DNA from: an uncultured Propionivibrio sp.
Lineage (GTDB): Bacteria > Pseudomonadota > Gammaproteobacteria > Burkholderiales > Rhodocyclaceae
Direction of reading: 5' to 3'
NCBI RefSeq assembly: GCF_963666255.1
Contig: NZ_OY762657.1
Span: 310,001-374,000 of the forward strand
DNA: 64,000 bases
Both the position numbers and the translations under genes were made by a program. This document shows positions 63,895 to 64,000 of this stretch, in pieces (within the stretch, counting starts at the first letter, position 1; every line of letters begins with the position of its first letter). The notes under the pieces are model-generated. The model saw only the letters and a list, made by a program, of their open reading frames with translations. It was not told where the DNA came from and did no database searches.

Positions 63895-64000
63895 ATGCCA
63901 ACGACACAACGACTGAGCGTGACCGAAGATTTGACGATCTACCATGCGCTCGATCAGAAAAACCTGCTGCTCGATGCGCTTCTGACCTGCGACGTGCTCG
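63895..64000 (+). CDS. STAS-domain protein (cluster B), 3' end cut by window
   Basis: The ATG at 63895 follows AGGAGAAAAG and lies 12 bp after the MCP-like gene. The 35 visible residues begin MPTTQRLSVTEDLTIYHALD and align with the STAS protein of cluster A (LTGELTIYTVGELK region). The rest, including the phosphorylation site, lies beyond the window. The cluster A order predicts that a cheA gene follows. Confidence 0.7.
   Translation, partial: MPTTQRLSVTEDLTIYHALDQKNLLLDALLTCDVL

Noticed and set aside
1-64000. CRISPR arrays, tRNA or rRNA genes, insertion sequences, prophage
   Set aside because: No regularly spaced repeats, no transposase or integrase genes and no recognisable structural RNA were found on reading both strands; tRNA was judged by eye only.

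Overview
The window reads as chromosome of a GC-rich Gram-negative bacterium, most likely a betaproteobacterium close to Rhodocyclales. This rests on the surE-pcm-nlpD-rpoS order, an outer-membrane beta-barrel protein, TRAP transporters tied to sugar-acid genes, and large chemotaxis operons. The species assignment is inference. No rRNA, tRNA, insertion sequence, prophage or CRISPR array was seen. About 95% of the sequence is coding.

Region 1 (1-9 kb): a 5'-truncated TPR protein with a glycosyltransferase-like end; a beta-barrel protein and a FecR-like exported protein; a GntR regulator divergent from a class III CoA-transferase, followed by a MatC/SLC13-type carboxylate carrier. Region 2 (8-11.3 kb): the stationary-phase and protein-repair cluster surE-pcm-nlpD-rpoS, with overlapping genes.

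Region 3 (11.5-39.7 kb) is a block for sugar-acid and polyol catabolism. A yia-like operon (yiaL, Gfo/Idh/MocA oxidoreductase, dlgD, idnD, TRAP dctQMP) faces an IclR regulator. uxuA and uxuB face a GntR regulator, and a secreted galM follows. A minus-strand run of 12 genes (35045 down to 24220) then carries a TIM-barrel isomerase, a second TRAP system (dctPQM), a second isomerase, dhaK, dhaL, an RpiB-type isomerase, an SMP-30 lactonase, a GntR regulator, a beta-decarboxylating dehydrogenase and an EamA exporter/importer. It faces an ABM-domain protein and a second GntR regulator related to the one inside the operon. A third TRAP system (dctPMQ) follows. Each TRAP set has its own gene order.

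Region 4 (39.8-64 kb) is a double chemotaxis locus. Cluster A (minus strand, 54425 down to 39808) runs REC, short membrane MCP-like protein, CheY, STAS, CheA, two MCPs, CheW, MCP, CheB, REC-PAS-GGDEF-EAL. A NarL-type two-component pair lies beside it. Cluster B (plus strand, 56610 to beyond the window) runs HPt, REC-X, CheD, CheR, CheD, CheB, HDOD, CheY, MCP-like protein, STAS (cut by the window end). A CheY / MCP-like / STAS triad occurs in both clusters.

Two features stand out. Both short MCP-like proteins carry, after the receptor hairpin tip, a F-Q-D-x3-Q signature like the catalytic helix of the CheY-P phosphatase CheZ, and no free-standing cheZ is seen in the window. CheA carries, between its P2-like and P3 regions, two 24-residue repeats that fit the MshEN cyclic-di-GMP-binding pattern. 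With GGDEF/EAL and HDOD proteins in the same clusters, this suggests a chemosensory system wired to c-di-GMP. That link is inferred from motifs only. A shared 44-bp element lies upstream of two plus-strand chemotaxis units.
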